64,000 nt of DNA from Salinimicrobium sp963739625. GTDB taxonomy: Bacteria > Bacteroidota > Bacteroidia > Flavobacteriales > Flavobacteriaceae. A program made the position numbers and the translations under genes. The stretch is from assembly GCA_963739625.1 (NCBI GenBank), contig CAVUAU010000011.1:310001-374000 (forward strand), written 5' to 3'. This document shows positions 46,013 to 56,086 of the stretch, one piece after another. A model generated the notes under the pieces. It was not told where the DNA came from. It was given only the letters and a program-made list of their open reading frames with translations, and made no database searches. Position 1 is the stretch's first letter. The number at the start of each line of letters is the position of its first letter.

Positions 46013-47788
46013 TTATTCTCCGGCTCCGGAAGCTTCCATTCCGCTGCTCTTCACGAGCCTGATGAATTCAGCACGGTAACCTTCTTCATCTTCTCCACGA
46101 CCTTTTTCGGCAAGTTCAAGCACCAGGGGAATTCCTTTACTGTTGGTGAATTCAGATTTCCTTAAGTTCATTCCGAAGAGCGCAAGGGCCGAAATAAAAT
46201 CGAGATCTTTTGAAGCTGCTTTTTCCGAAGAGGTATAGACCACTTCCTGCAGAAGTTTGCTCTTTTTACCATCGGGTTCTTTGTAGCGAAACTTTACCGT
46301 AAGCAGTTCGTTAGAATTATTTCCGGTTGGTTTGCGTTTGACATATTTATAGTCATCAATATCTTTTAAGTACTCGCTTTTAACCCCGGGAGGAATAAGT
46401 TCGTAGAGGGCGGTAACATTGTGGCCGCTTCCCAGCTCACCCGCATCTTTTTTATCATCATTAAAATCTTCATCGTTGAGCAGGCGGTTCTCGTAGCCAA
46501 TAAGCCGGTACGCCTGCACATTGTCGGGGTTGAACTCCACCTGTATCTTCACATCTTTGGCAATGGTATAAAGCGTACCGCCAAACTCGGTACCCAGCAC
46601 CCTTTGAGCCTCCTGCATGGAATCTATGTAGGCGTGGTTTCCGTTTCCGGTTTGAGCCAAAGTCTCAAGTTTGGAATCTTTGTAATTGCCCATTCCGAAG
46701 CCAAGAACGGTAAGGAAGACCCCCGAATCCCGCTCTTCCTTGATGAGGTCTTTCATGGCACTGTCACTGCTCATGCCAACGTTAAAATCCCCATCGGTCG
46801 CGAGGATCACACGGTTATTTCCACCCTTAATAAAATTCTCACGGGCCATTTTATAAGCTAATTCGATCCCGGCACCTCCGGCAGTAGAACCTCCGGCTTG
46901 AAGTTGATCAAGCGCATCCTTGATCTTTATCTTTTCATCACCTGATGTTGGCTCAAGTACAACTCCTGCAGCCCCGGCATAAACTACAATAGAAATTTTA
47001 TCCTTTTCCCTAAGCTGGTTCACCAACAAATTAAAAGCAGATTTCAACAGAGGCAACTTGTTTGGCGCACCCATAGAACCGGAAACATCCAGTAAAAAGA
47101 CCAGATTGGAGGCCGGTACATCTTCTAAAGGCACCTTTTTACCCTGCAGGCCTATCTTCACCAGTTTGGTGTCTTTGTTCCACGGGGTCTGGACATATTC
47201 TGTATGAATAGCAAAAGGATGTTCTCCCGTGGGTTGAGGATAATCATAATTAAAGTAATTGATCATCTCTTCAATCTTGACTGCATCTTTGGGAATGTCC
47301 ATCCCATTGTTGATCATCCTTCTAATGTTGCTGTAAGAAGCCTTGTCTACGTCAATAGAAAAAGTGGAAAGAGGAGCAGCTTTGACCAGTTTAAAAGTGT
47401 TTTCTTCAATTTCCTTATAAGATTCATTGGCAGTAATTGGCCGGCGTGCAGCCGTTCTGTTTTGCGATCTACTGGTGAAAAGACCAGTGACGACCACTTC
47501 CTCCAGGGCCATGTTTTCAGCTTCTAAGACCACAGAGATCTTATCTTTTTTGCCTACAGTAACTTCCTTTGTTTTATAGCCAAGGTAGCTGAAGACAAGA
47601 ATATCTCCCTCTTCGGCCTCTATAGAATAGAGCCCTTCCATGTTGGTTTGGGATCCTGTGGAGGTGCCTTTTATAAGGACATTCACCCCCGGCAGGGGCA
47701 TAATACTTTCATCGGTAACTATACCGGTAACTGTTTTTGCCTGCAGCTGAAGGCTTACAAGCAGAAGAATAATAAGTGGAAATCTCAT
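46013..47788 (-). CDS. Secreted vWA-domain protein with carboxypeptidase-like N-terminal domain
   Basis: A 591-residue protein. The signal (MRFPLIILLLVSLQLQA) is followed by a carboxypeptidase-regulatory beta domain (TGIVTDESIMPLPGVNVLIK), which is the usual first domain of TonB receptors but here precedes no barrel. The vWA N-terminal domain (STFSIDVDKASYSNIRRMIN) and a full vWA domain follow. The MIDAS is FLLDVSGSMGAPNKL, with the distal Thr and Asp sites in LATDGDFNVGM. A DUF3520-type C-terminus ends it. It matches YfbK-type proteins and probably binds other proteins at the envelope with a metal ion. Monocistronic. Confidence 0.88.
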   Translation of the reverse strand: MRFPLIILLLVSLQLQAKTVTGIVTDESIMPLPGVNVLIKGTSTGSQTNMEGLYSIEAEEGDILVFSYLGYKTKEVTVGKKDKISVVLEAENMALEEVVVTGLFTSRSQNRTAARRPITANESYKEIEENTFKLVKAAPLSTFSIDVDKASYSNIRRMINNGMDIPKDAVKIEEMINYFNYDYPQPTGEHPFAIHTEYVQTPWNKDTKLVKIGLQGKKVPLEDVPASNLVFLLDVSGSMGAPNKLPLLKSAFNLLVNQLREKDKISIVVYAGAAGVVLEPTSGDEKIKIKDALDQLQAGGSTAGGAGIELAYKMARENFIKGGNNRVILATDGDFNVGMSSDSAMKDLIKEERDSGVFLTVLGFGMGNYKDSKLETLAQTGNGNHAYIDSMQEAQRVLGTEFGGTLYTIAKDVKIQVEFNPDNVQAYRLIGYENRLLNDEDFNDDKKDAGELGSGHNVTALYELIPPGVKSEYLKDIDDYKYVKRKPTGNNSNELLTVKFRYKEPDGKKSKLLQEVVYTSSEKAASKDLDFISALALFGMNLRKSEFTNSKGIPLVLELAEKGRGEDEEGYRAEFIRLVKSSGMEASGAGE

Positions 47789-48160
47789 GTTGAAACTGTT
47801 TAAAGTGAGATCGGGAGTAGGGGAGCCGATGATGAATAATGAAATATTAGGTAAAAAGTAATAAATTTTTCAATAAAACAGGCCGAAGAGAGGAAATATA
47901 ACTTCAATTCAGTAAAAAATAAGAGAACGGCTTGAGGAATTTTCATCAGGTGTGGTGTGTCTCTCAAAAAGGTTATTTTTTCCTGTCTGTTCTCTTTATA
48001 TTCAGATTTTCAGCAATGTCGGTAGTGGATTTTTCTTATGCCTTATTTCAGAAGGAACCTTCTTATCCTGCAGTAGTATAGATAGTTAACAATACTTTAG
48101 GTTTTTACGTTCTCCCGTTTCCTGTGATAAAAATTACCTTAGGGTTTCATCACAGAAACC
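47789..48160. other. Divergent intergenic region without recognised gene
   Basis: A 372-bp spacer between the divergent vWA and porin genes. It contains a partial CTCTCAAAAA-type hairpin half near 47960 and A/T-rich promoter-like DNA (TACTTTAG and TAGGTTTT, one mismatch each from the -7 consensus, near 48092). No small gene is convincing. Confidence 0.4.
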
Positions 48161-49309
48161 ATGAAGAAAATGAAGGTATCCCTACTTATTCTTCCGACGG
48201 TAATTTTTATTTCCAGTTTGCTTATTCCGCGGGTCTTAAAAGCTCAGGAATCCCCTGAGGTGGATATTGGCGGCGCTCTCCGTTTCAATTACAATCTCTC
48301 TTCCTGGAAACCGGAACAGAAAAAAAGAGGCGGCGATTTTGGCTATGATATGTTCAGGGTAAACGCTCTGGCGGCTTATAAGGGTGTTTATGTAAATGCC
48401 GAATACCGTTTATATTCAGAATCTTTTGGCGGCGGAATGCTCAAACAGGGATGGCTCGGCTATAAATTCAATGAGATGGAAGAGCTGCAACTAGGGCTCA
48501 CCCAGGTTCCTTTCGGGATACAACAGTACAATTCCCACAACTGGTTCTTCAACCTGGGCTACTATATGGGACTGGAAGATGATCATGACATGGGCATAAA
48601 ATTCCTGCACCTGGGAGATCACCTGGAATACCAGCTGGCCTACTTCAAAAATGCCGAAGAACTTAATTTTGGTGATAACTCAGCGGTTTCCTATAGCAGG
48701 TATTCTTATGATGTTGCCGGTAATAACAAGGAGGTGCACCAGGGAAATGTAAAACTGCTCTACAAGTGGGGTGACAGCCTGCAATCCCGGCTTGGTTTTT
48801 CTGCGCAGTACGGCGGACTCTATAACCTCATCACCAGGAAGATTGGGAACCATTATGGCCTGGCCGGTCATTACGAAGCAAATTACAAGCAGTGGAATCT
48901 AAAAACCGAAGCCATGCTGGTCTCTCATAATCCCATAAATGCATCCGGAGATTCCGAAGAGGTGATCACCATGGCGGCCTACGGGGCGCCCTATGAAGTC
49001 GCTGCAGATTTCAACCTTTACACTTTAGCAATTTCTCGTAATGTGCCCGTGGATTGGGGGCCGGTTTCCAACCTGCAGCTATACAACGATTTTGGATACA
49101 TGCAAAAGAAGGAAACGGCTTTTGAAGATAGTTTTATGAACGTAACCGGAGTGCTGGTCACTGCCGGGAACCTTTACACCTATATAGATTATGCGGCAGG
49201 ATATAACCATTCCTGGCTGGGCGGCAATTTTGTCGATGATTTTGCCGGCGGAGATCCTAATGCGAAATGGGAGGCGAGGTTCAATATTAATTTCGGGTAT
49301 TATTTCTAA
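48161..49309 (+). CDS. Outer-membrane porin-like beta-barrel protein
   Basis: A 382-residue protein with a signal peptide (LLILPTVIFISSLLIPRVLK, cleavage near AQESP). The mature chain is a run of amphipathic beta-strands ending in a C-terminal FGYYF, the usual barrel end. Segments such as EYRLYSESFGGGMLKQGWLG and LQLGLTQVPFGIQQYNSHNW match Bacteroidetes OprP/OprO-like porins. The second Met (48170) is an alternative start. The BCCT transporter gene begins 30 bp later, so this porin probably lets the osmolyte (betaine or choline) through the outer membrane. No other substrate evidence is visible. Confidence 0.8.
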   Translation: MKKMKVSLLILPTVIFISSLLIPRVLKAQESPEVDIGGALRFNYNLSSWKPEQKKRGGDFGYDMFRVNALAAYKGVYVNAEYRLYSESFGGGMLKQGWLGYKFNEMEELQLGLTQVPFGIQQYNSHNWFFNLGYYMGLEDDHDMGIKFLHLGDHLEYQLAYFKNAEELNFGDNSAVSYSRYSYDVAGNNKEVHQGNVKLLYKWGDSLQSRLGFSAQYGGLYNLITRKIGNHYGLAGHYEANYKQWNLKTEAMLVSHNPINASGDSEEVITMAAYGAPYEVAADFNLYTLAISRNVPVDWGPVSNLQLYNDFGYMQKKETAFEDSFMNVTGVLVTAGNLYTYIDYAAGYNHSWLGGNFVDDFAGGDPNAKWEARFNINFGYYF

Positions 49310-49339
49310 GCCCGTAGAACAACTAAAAAAATCAAAATT

Positions 49340-50980
49340 ATGGCCAAGAAGATTGTAAGAAGTGACGAGCGAAAATCCATAATGGGACTGGAGGTCAATG
49401 GTCCTGTTTTTTTTACTTCTTCCATTTTTATCATTGTAAGCATTGCCCTCACCCTCATTTTTAAGAAGGAAGCACAGGTAGCTTTTACTAAAATCCAAAC
49501 CTTCGTGGCCGACAGCGGGGGATGGTTCTTTGTGCTGTGCGTCAATATTTTCCTCATTTTCGTGATCTACCTGGCCTTCAGCAAATTTGGGGAGCTCAGG
49601 TTGGGCGGTAAGGACGCCAAACCCGAGTTCAAGACGCTTTCCTGGTTTGCCATGTTGTTTAGCGCGGGAATGGGAATTGGCCTGTTATTCTGGAGTATTG
49701 CCGAGCCGGTCACCCATTTTATGAGTCCGCCGCTGGCCGAAGGAGGTACGCCCGAGGCGGCACAGGAGGCAATGAATTTTACTTTCCTGCACTGGGGCTT
49801 TCATGCCTGGGGAATTTATACCCTCGTAGGGCTTTCGCTGGCTTATTTCACCTATTCCCACGGGCTGCCGCTCACCATACGCTCTGTGTTCTATCCTATT
49901 ATGGGCGATAAGATCTACGGAATAAGAGGAGATATCATTGATATTTTTGCCGTTTTGGCGACTTTATTCGGGCTGGCCACTTCGCTTGGTCTCGGGGTGC
50001 AGCAAATTGCCGCAGGATTGCATCACGTCTTTGGAATAGGCAGCGGGTTGACCACACAGATCCTGCTAATTGCCGGAATTACTGCCATTGCTACTACCTC
50101 GGTTGTACTGGGAGTGGACAAAGGAGTTAAATTTTTGAGCGAATGGAACATGCGGGTGGCTGTGCTTATGCTGCTGCTCGTGGTTATTTTAGGTCCTACC
50201 ATCTTTATTTTCCAGTCTTTTGTGCAGAATACAGGTAGCTATTTTTACAGCTTCCTGGAGATCTCTACCTGGACAGAAAGCTACACCGGTAAAGACTGGC
50301 AAAATGCCTGGACAGTATTCTATTGGGGCTGGTGGATTGCCTGGTCTCCTTTTGTGGGCATGTTCATCGCACGTATCTCTAAAGGTCGTACTATTAGAGA
50401 GTTTATCCTGGGAGTGCTTATTGTTCCCTCGCTTATCACATTTTTCTGGATATCTGCCTTCGGAAGCACCTCCATACAGCAGGCTCTTATAGGAAACCAG
50501 ACAATTGTCGAGGCCGTAGATGACAACGTGGCTACCGCGTTATTTGTCTTTTTGGAGGAGTTTCCTTTTTCAACTATTCTCAATGTGATTGGGGTGATCC
50601 TCATTGCCGGCTTTTTCGTAACCTCATCAGATTCGGGATCGCTGGTAGTTGACAGTCTTACCTCTGGCGGTAAAATAGATGCGCCGGTTGGACAACGTAT
50701 CTTTTGGGCAGTGACCGAGGGTGCTGTGGCAGCGGTATTACTGGTAGGCGGAGGCCTGCAGGCGCTGCAAACTGCCTCTATAGTCACAGGTTTGCCCTTT
50801 GCCTTTATCCTCCTGTTCATGTGTTACTCGCTTTACAACGGGCTTAGAGAAGAATACCAGAAGCTGGAAGAAAAAAGAACGCAAAAGGAGATGGAAAGCT
50901 ACGAAGGGGTCATCTCAGATATTATTAGAAAGCGTGCCGAGAAAAACAAAACTGAAAATACAAAACCATCAGATTTATGA
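49340..50980 (+). CDS. BCCT family betaine/choline/carnitine transporter
   Basis: A 546-residue inner-membrane protein with 12 helices. Family motifs are present: MLFSAGMGIGLLFWSIAEPV, FLHWGFHAWGIYTLVGLSLA, and WWIAWSPFVGMFIARISKGR, which includes the substrate tryptophan box. The C-terminal cytosolic tail is charged and long, a feature linked to osmotic sensing. It likely takes up glycine betaine or related compatible solutes by sodium or proton symport. Its end overlaps the stress-protein start by 4 bp. Confidence 0.93.
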   Translation: MAKKIVRSDERKSIMGLEVNGPVFFTSSIFIIVSIALTLIFKKEAQVAFTKIQTFVADSGGWFFVLCVNIFLIFVIYLAFSKFGELRLGGKDAKPEFKTLSWFAMLFSAGMGIGLLFWSIAEPVTHFMSPPLAEGGTPEAAQEAMNFTFLHWGFHAWGIYTLVGLSLAYFTYSHGLPLTIRSVFYPIMGDKIYGIRGDIIDIFAVLATLFGLATSLGLGVQQIAAGLHHVFGIGSGLTTQILLIAGITAIATTSVVLGVDKGVKFLSEWNMRVAVLMLLLVVILGPTIFIFQSFVQNTGSYFYSFLEISTWTESYTGKDWQNAWTVFYWGWWIAWSPFVGMFIARISKGRTIREFILGVLIVPSLITFFWISAFGSTSIQQALIGNQTIVEAVDDNVATALFVFLEEFPFSTILNVIGVILIAGFFVTSSDSGSLVVDSLTSGGKIDAPVGQRIFWAVTEGAVAAVLLVGGGLQALQTASIVTGLPFAFILLFMCYSLYNGLREEYQKLEEKRTQKEMESYEGVISDIIRKRAEKNKTENTKPSDL

Positions 50981-51834
50981 AAAAGATCAAGAATATTCTG
51001 GTCGCCCTTGACCTTTCAGATATGGATGAAACCCTCATTGGTTATGCCTCCTTCATTGCCGACTGGTTAAAGGCTGAAAATGTGTACTTCGTCCATAACA
51101 TCAAGAAATATGAAATTTCTGACCTTTTTGCCGAGCATCTAAAAGACGTAAATCTCGATGAGCTTATCGGGGATGAATTAAATGAGAAGGTAGAAAAGCA
51201 TTTTAAAGCCGATGCGAAATGGGAAGTGTTGATCTCTGAAGATCCCTACAGTGAATCCCTTATCAAATATATAGCCGATAAATACGCTATCAACCTGGCG
51301 ATTCTTGGGAACAAGAAACATGAAAAAGGTACAGGGGTGGTAAGCAGCAAACTGTTGCGATTGTTGCGCTGTGACATTCTTGCCGTGCCTCGCACCGCAC
51401 AGGAAAAGATAAGGACAATTTGGGCAGGGACAGATTTTTCCCATGACTCCAGGAAGGTGTTTAGAGTGACACGGGAGCTGCAGGAAGGGCGGGAGGTAGA
51501 CCTTAAGGTGGTACATGTGTATAGTGTTCCCGTGCAGTTTTCTCCCTATGTATCTCCCGAAGATATGGGCCCTAAAGTAGAAAAACATGTGAAGGAGAAA
51601 TTTGACAAATTCCTGAAGAAACTGGATTATCCGCTGTCTATTGAACCCTTAATTTTTATGGGTAGAGAATCCGGGGCGGCCCAAAAGATACAGGCTCACC
51701 TGCAAAGCTCGGAGGTAGATTTGATGGTGGTCTCAGATAAAGGAGGAAATACTTTTTCCCCTTTTTCGGTGGGCACAGTGACCGAAGATCTTTTCAATGC
51801 GAATCTTAGGGTGCCGCTGTGGGTGGTGAAGTAG
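50977..51834 (+). CDS. Tandem universal stress protein
   Basis: A 285-residue protein with two UspA folds. The first (KKIKNILVALDLSDMDETLI to AVPRT) carries a nucleotide-binding-like GNKKHEKGTGVVSSK; the second (TIWAGTDFSHDSRKVFRVTR to VPLWVVK) is more degenerate with SDKGGNTFSPFSVGTVTEDL. The start overlaps the BCCT stop (ATGA), so translation is coupled, which suggests a role as a regulator or stress partner of that transporter. Converges on the M50 gene with a 2-bp gap. Confidence 0.9.
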   Translation: MKKIKNILVALDLSDMDETLIGYASFIADWLKAENVYFVHNIKKYEISDLFAEHLKDVNLDELIGDELNEKVEKHFKADAKWEVLISEDPYSESLIKYIADKYAINLAILGNKKHEKGTGVVSSKLLRLLRCDILAVPRTAQEKIRTIWAGTDFSHDSRKVFRVTRELQEGREVDLKVVHVYSVPVQFSPYVSPEDMGPKVEKHVKEKFDKFLKKLDYPLSIEPLIFMGRESGAAQKIQAHLQSSEVDLMVVSDKGGNTFSPFSVGTVTEDLFNANLRVPLWVVK

Positions 51835-51836
51835 AA

Positions 51837-52520
51837 CTATAGGGGGATCCTGGGGTAATTCTGTACTTCTTTTTCCTCTTTTCCGTTGTTGTTGATGATA
51901 CGGCTGGGCCGGTTGTCCTGCGCTATTTCCCTGGCTTTCTCCAGGGCATCATCCTCCTTTTCAAAGGTCTCAACCAGCTTTTTATTTTGATCCAGTACCT
52001 GCCAGTTGCCTTCTTCAGATTTATACTGTACACGGTAGGTTCGCTCTTTTATGATCGATTCTTTTCCTTTGAGAAGTTCCCAAATGATCTTTCCGTCGCT
52101 AAAATTTCCGCCGGGATAGATCATAGGCAGGAGCGCGAAAAAAACGTAATACATGGAGAAATAGGTGAACTGGTAGGTAAGCATACTTGTTTTCATCACC
52201 TCATTCTCCACAAGCATGATCACGGCTATGGTACTCAGCAGGTTGAAAAGTGCACCTCCCGAAAAAATGAGGATATTTGCCAGCTTTTCTTTGCGCTCAA
52301 TATTCTCAAAGGTGCAGTAGCCATACCAGAAATAGAACTTACGAATCTCAAGGATTCCCCCTTTGTAAATAGGCTTTCCACTCCCTACAACCACTCTTAT
52401 CTTTTTAGCGCCCATGATCCAGGCAAAGAACACATGCCCGGTTTCATGAAGAATGGAAATTACCGGTAGTACCAGGAAAAATGCCAGCAGGAATTTGGGA
52501 ATATCGTTTATACCAAACAT
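51837..52520 (-). CDS. Membrane-embedded M50-like metalloprotease with DUF2188-like C-terminus
   Basis: A 227-residue protein. The first helix contains the zinc motif HETGH (HExxH) in ISILHETGHVFFAWIMGAKK; several helices follow. The classic second-site Asp motif of site-2 proteases (NxxPxxxxDG) is only partly visible as MIYPGGNFSDGKIIWELL, where Asp lies in FSDGK. The last 70 residues form a soluble domain like DUF2188 (WQVLDQNKKLVETFEKEDDA, LEKAREIAQDNR). Fusion of the two is unusual. It may cleave a membrane protein in stress response. The FNT gene upstream on the same strand ends 18 bp before it. Confidence 0.78.
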   Translation of the reverse strand: MFGINDIPKFLLAFFLVLPVISILHETGHVFFAWIMGAKKIRVVVGSGKPIYKGGILEIRKFYFWYGYCTFENIERKEKLANILIFSGGALFNLLSTIAVIMLVENEVMKTSMLTYQFTYFSMYYVFFALLPMIYPGGNFSDGKIIWELLKGKESIIKERTYRVQYKSEEGNWQVLDQNKKLVETFEKEDDALEKAREIAQDNRPSRIINNNGKEEKEVQNYPRIPL

Positions 52521-52538
52521 CTGGAATTGTTTAAGTTG

Positions 52539-53357
52539 TCATTCATCACCGCCCACTACCTGTGCATGATTCAAAACCGCCACCAGGATCACGCCGCCCA
52601 ATACATTCCCTATGAGGGAGGGCAGTAAATAGCCGCCCAGTACCGCTCCCCAGGTTTCAACGCCCGAGAAGGCCAGCACAAAGGTCTCTGAAGACCCGGC
52701 GATGACGTGGCTAAGCTCTGCCACTCCCACGATCCAGGTGATGATAATGATCACCCATACGCGGGCCGTTTCGGCGAAAGGCAACAGCCAGACCATAAGT
52801 GCGATGAGCCAGCCCGCGAAAATTCCGCGGAGCAGAATAGTGGAAAATTCCGGTTCCATGGCCTTTTCCCCAAGCTCTATAAAAGCTGCTTTTACTTCGG
52901 GATCAAAGGCCGTGGTTTGTGCCGAGATAAGCGCGATGAGCATTACCCCCAGTAAATTGGCTGCCAACACCACTCCCCACAGGCGGAGCACATTTTTGAA
53001 GGTTTTCATGTCTTTTCTGTGCAGCAGCGGCAGGATGGGCGTTAGTGTATTTTCAGTAAACAGTTGTTGGCGCGCCAGGATGATAGCGAGAAAACCCATG
53101 CTGTAACCCAGGTTTGATACCAGCGGTTCCCAGGGAGCGTTTGGCAGGTAGGCGTGGAGAATACCCTCTGTGATCATGGAAAGGCCCATGGAAAGCCCTG
53201 CGGCCAAACCGGACCAGAAAAGGGCTGCGGAAGGGCGGTCCAGTTCAGACTCTGCTTCCTTAAAGATCGTGTCGTGGACAATAGTCGCCGACGGGGATTG
53301 CCTTCTCTCGGTTTCGGTGAAAAAGTCGTCTTTTTCAGACATTTCAGGGGTTTTCAT
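52539..53357 (-). CDS. Formate/nitrite transporter (FNT) family channel
   Basis: A 272-residue inner-membrane protein. The N-terminal 40 residues are hydrophilic, then six helices follow with the FNT pentamer features. Visible segments are FWSGLAAGLSMGLSMITEGI, GFLAIILARQQLFTENTLTP, WGVVLAANLLGVMLIALISA, LLRGIFAGWLIALMVWLLPF and SHVIAGSSETFVLAFSGVET. The central histidine in AELSHVIAGS is the gating residue region. It may pass formate, nitrite or another small anion. It probably forms a two-gene unit with the M50 protein. Confidence 0.9.
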   Translation of the reverse strand: MKTPEMSEKDDFFTETERRQSPSATIVHDTIFKEAESELDRPSAALFWSGLAAGLSMGLSMITEGILHAYLPNAPWEPLVSNLGYSMGFLAIILARQQLFTENTLTPILPLLHRKDMKTFKNVLRLWGVVLAANLLGVMLIALISAQTTAFDPEVKAAFIELGEKAMEPEFSTILLRGIFAGWLIALMVWLLPFAETARVWVIIIITWIVGVAELSHVIAGSSETFVLAFSGVETWGAVLGGYLLPSLIGNVLGGVILVAVLNHAQVVGGDE

Positions 53358-53410
53358 TTAAGGTAGTACAGTAAGCTAAACCTCGAAAACACTTTAACAA
53401 AACTATAGAG

Positions 53411-53516
53411 ATAGGGATTGGATATTGGTGATTAGTGATTGGTGAATGGGGATTGGTGAATGGGGATTGGTTGATTGGTGATTGGTTAATTGGAGAATGG
53501 TTAATTGGGGAATGTA
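53411..53516. repeat. Degenerate GATTGGTGA/AATTGG tandem repeat
   Basis: About 100 bp of short variable units such as GATTGGTGA, GAATGGG and GATTGGTT in head-to-tail order, in the spacer between the divergent FNT gene and the receptor gene's end. It shows no coding sense. A reverse-complement-like array (AATCCCGAATCTCG type) is at 58130-58215. Confidence 0.75.
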
Positions 53517-53625
53517 TATCAGTTAGTTCAAAATCAATTGAATATTCTTGGTTCTTGCAGCAAAGTGGTCTTGGCTCTTTCCCCGGAAAACAATGATTTA
53601 TCGCTTAAAATTTGGTGCTTCCATG

Positions 53626-55965
53626 CTACAGCCCCTGGTCTTCAAATTTTATTTCATCAGCGTCCTGGAACTGGTTGAACCTCCACGTGATACCAAGTAA
53701 CACCACAGGTTGAAGTCTTTGATATGCAGTTTTCTGTGTAAACTCTTCGGCATAGGTGCTTCTTTGAACATTATAGGTGTGAAAAATATCTGTTGCAGTT
53801 AAAGTTATGCTCAATTTATTGTTTAAAAGATTTTCTTTGATTCCGCCGTTCATATAAAAAACTCCGTCCCTGCGCCCTTGTGGATTCAGGCTGGGGAAGT
53901 AGTAAAAGGCATCAAATTGCAACGCGAGATGATCGCCGATTTTTGAAAAGGAATGGGCCTTTAGATTTCCAGAAATCCCATGATCACGAGTGGTGTATCC
54001 CAAATTCCCGGCATCCAGCCTGGTGTAATAAACATCTCCCGAAATGTCTGCATCCCAGTTGGAGCTTATTTCTTTAGAAAATTGTATCTCAAAGCCGGCA
54101 GACTGCCGGGAATTAAGATTTTCAACAGTTCCGATGATGAGGCTGTCGCCAACATTGCGCTGAACAGAGGTGAACGCATCATAAAGATATCTGTAATAGA
54201 GAGAGCCGGTAAACGAGTAAACTTCGGTTCCCGATTGGTAGCCTAATTCTACAGAGTGTACCTGTTCGGGTAGCAGGTTGGCATTTCCGGCTTCGGCATT
54301 GCGGGGATCGGTAAATTCAGGATTAGGATTCAGCATATCTGCATCGGGCCTGTTGATCCTTCGGGAATAACTTAAGGCCAGGAGGCTATTTTCACCGAGT
54401 TCATATTGCATGTGCAGGGTAGGAAACAGCCTGAATTTGTCATTTTTGACCAGTGAGTCAATGGGTTGTTTGACCTCGGCCTTAGTATAGCTTTCTTCTG
54501 CCCGAAGGCCAAGCTTAAACCCCAGGTCTCCCACAGGCTGTGAGTATTGGACGTAGAGCGCATGAAGATCGCGATTGAATAAAAACCTGGTTCTTTGTTC
54601 ATCTGTGGTATAGCGGATGTCCTGATATGAAAACTCCCCCGCATAACCGGCTTCCAGCTCTATATCTTCGGAAATTGGAAATACATAATCCAGGCTTATT
54701 TCCTTTTCATTTCCGCTTTTTTGAACGAGATTATCGTTGGTGATCCTGCCCATATCGGGAAAGGAAAATAATTGCATGAACTGTTGATCTTCCTTTTCAT
54801 CAAAAAAAGCATAAACAGCTTCAAACTCCAGCGTATGATCCTCATTATTCTTAAAAACATGTTCCATGGCAAACTGAAATTCGGCTTCTTCTTCATGTTC
54901 ATCATTTGAAGAAATACTGCTAAAATCTGAATTCAGGTTTCCTGCTGAATTAAATGTCTCAATAGCAGATCTCCCTGCGTGATCTGAGTTTGCGACAAAA
55001 TAATTTCCCGAGACTTCCAGTGCATTATAGTCGTTGATTTCCCAGGAGGTGCCGGCATAAACAGTATGTGACAAATTATTTGAGCTGCTTTTCCCATCCT
55101 CAAAGTACACTGGAATTTTCACCTGTCGGTAAAGGTTCTTCGGTCGCTAAACAGGCTGGTTGGTTTGCTATGTCCTAATCCCATAGTTTCCAAAGAAGTT
55201 GAATTCTTCGGTTCCGTAGTTGAGATTGAGACCGCCACTGTATCGGTTCTGAAAGCCTGCATTTCCTAAAACCTGACCATTAATGCCTCTTTTGGCCTCT
55301 TTCTTAAGCACAATATTGATAATGCCACCCACTCCGTCGGGTTTATATTTAGCGGAAGGATTGGTAATCACTTCAATTTTTTCGATCATTTTTGCCGGCA
55401 GCTGCTCAAGAAATGCGGCTGGATTGCGCTGAAGTATAGCCGAAGGTCTTCCGTTGAGGAAAATGGCCACCCCTGCATTGCGAAGGGAAATACCGCCATT
55501 GATGTCTACGGTTACAGCAGGAATGTTCTGAAGGATATTCGTGGCCGTACCGGTTTCTGAAAATAGATCTTGCTGTACAGGATAAACCTTTTTATCGATT
55601 TTATTGATCACATCGCTTTGGATGCTCACTTCGTCCATTAGAATTGGAGAAGCGGTAAGAGAAATATTGCCGAAAGTTTTACTTGTTTCGAGAAAAAAGC
55701 TTTTGGAGGTAAAACTGTTGAAACCAATAAAGCTTACCTGGAGGGAGTATTCGCCCGAAGCAATTTCCTGAAATTCAAATTTTCCTTCAGGATCACTAAC
55801 CGTTCCCCTGACAAACAAAGAATCGGGTTCAGAAAAAAGGCTAACGTTGGCCCCGGCAAGGGGTTCGCCTGATTTTTTTTCAGTAATTCTTCCGGAGATC
55901 TGCTGAGCCTGTAGCTGCGGGAAGAATAAGCAGAAGGTTATCAAAAAAAGAAAGTTTTTCAGCAT
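53626..55965 (-). CDS. TonB-dependent/OMP_b-brl_3 outer-membrane receptor (compensating frameshift pair)
   Basis: A 779-residue barrel protein. A signal peptide (LFLITFCLFFPQLQAQ), a carboxypeptidase-like regulatory domain (SGRITEKKSGEPLAGANVSL), and a plug (KIDKKVYPVQQDLFSETGTA, then GVAIFLNGRPSAILQRNPAA) are followed by the OMP_b-brl_3 barrel. Between about 55170 and 55120 one extra and one missing base offset each other, producing two in-frame stops in the apparent reading (TAG near 55168 and 55147). The other frame there reads SKPTSLFSDRRTFTDR, in keeping with a barrel loop. The barrel ends FEDQGL. It probably imports or exports an unknown ligand or peptide; the DUF4494 gene is divergent. 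Confidence 0.82.
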
Positions 55966-56007
55966 ATTTTTTTGTTGATCTATAAACTTATAAATAAAAT
56001 TTAAAGA

Positions 56008-56021
56008 AATTCTTAAGAATT
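56008..56021. promoter_or_regulatory. 14-bp perfect palindrome upstream of the receptor gene
   Basis: AATTCTTAAGAATT lies 43 bp before the receptor's start codon. It is perfectly self-complementary and may be an operator, but it is A/T rich and short, so chance is not excluded. Confidence 0.3.
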
Positions 56022-56086
56022 GATTTTCTGTATAAACATACCTGAACAGTAGAAAAGTAAATTTGTGAATATCTCTTTCCGAAGAA

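Noticed and set aside
53411..53516. CRISPR array
   Set aside because: Units are short (6-9 bp), degenerate and lack unique spacers; no cas gene is near.
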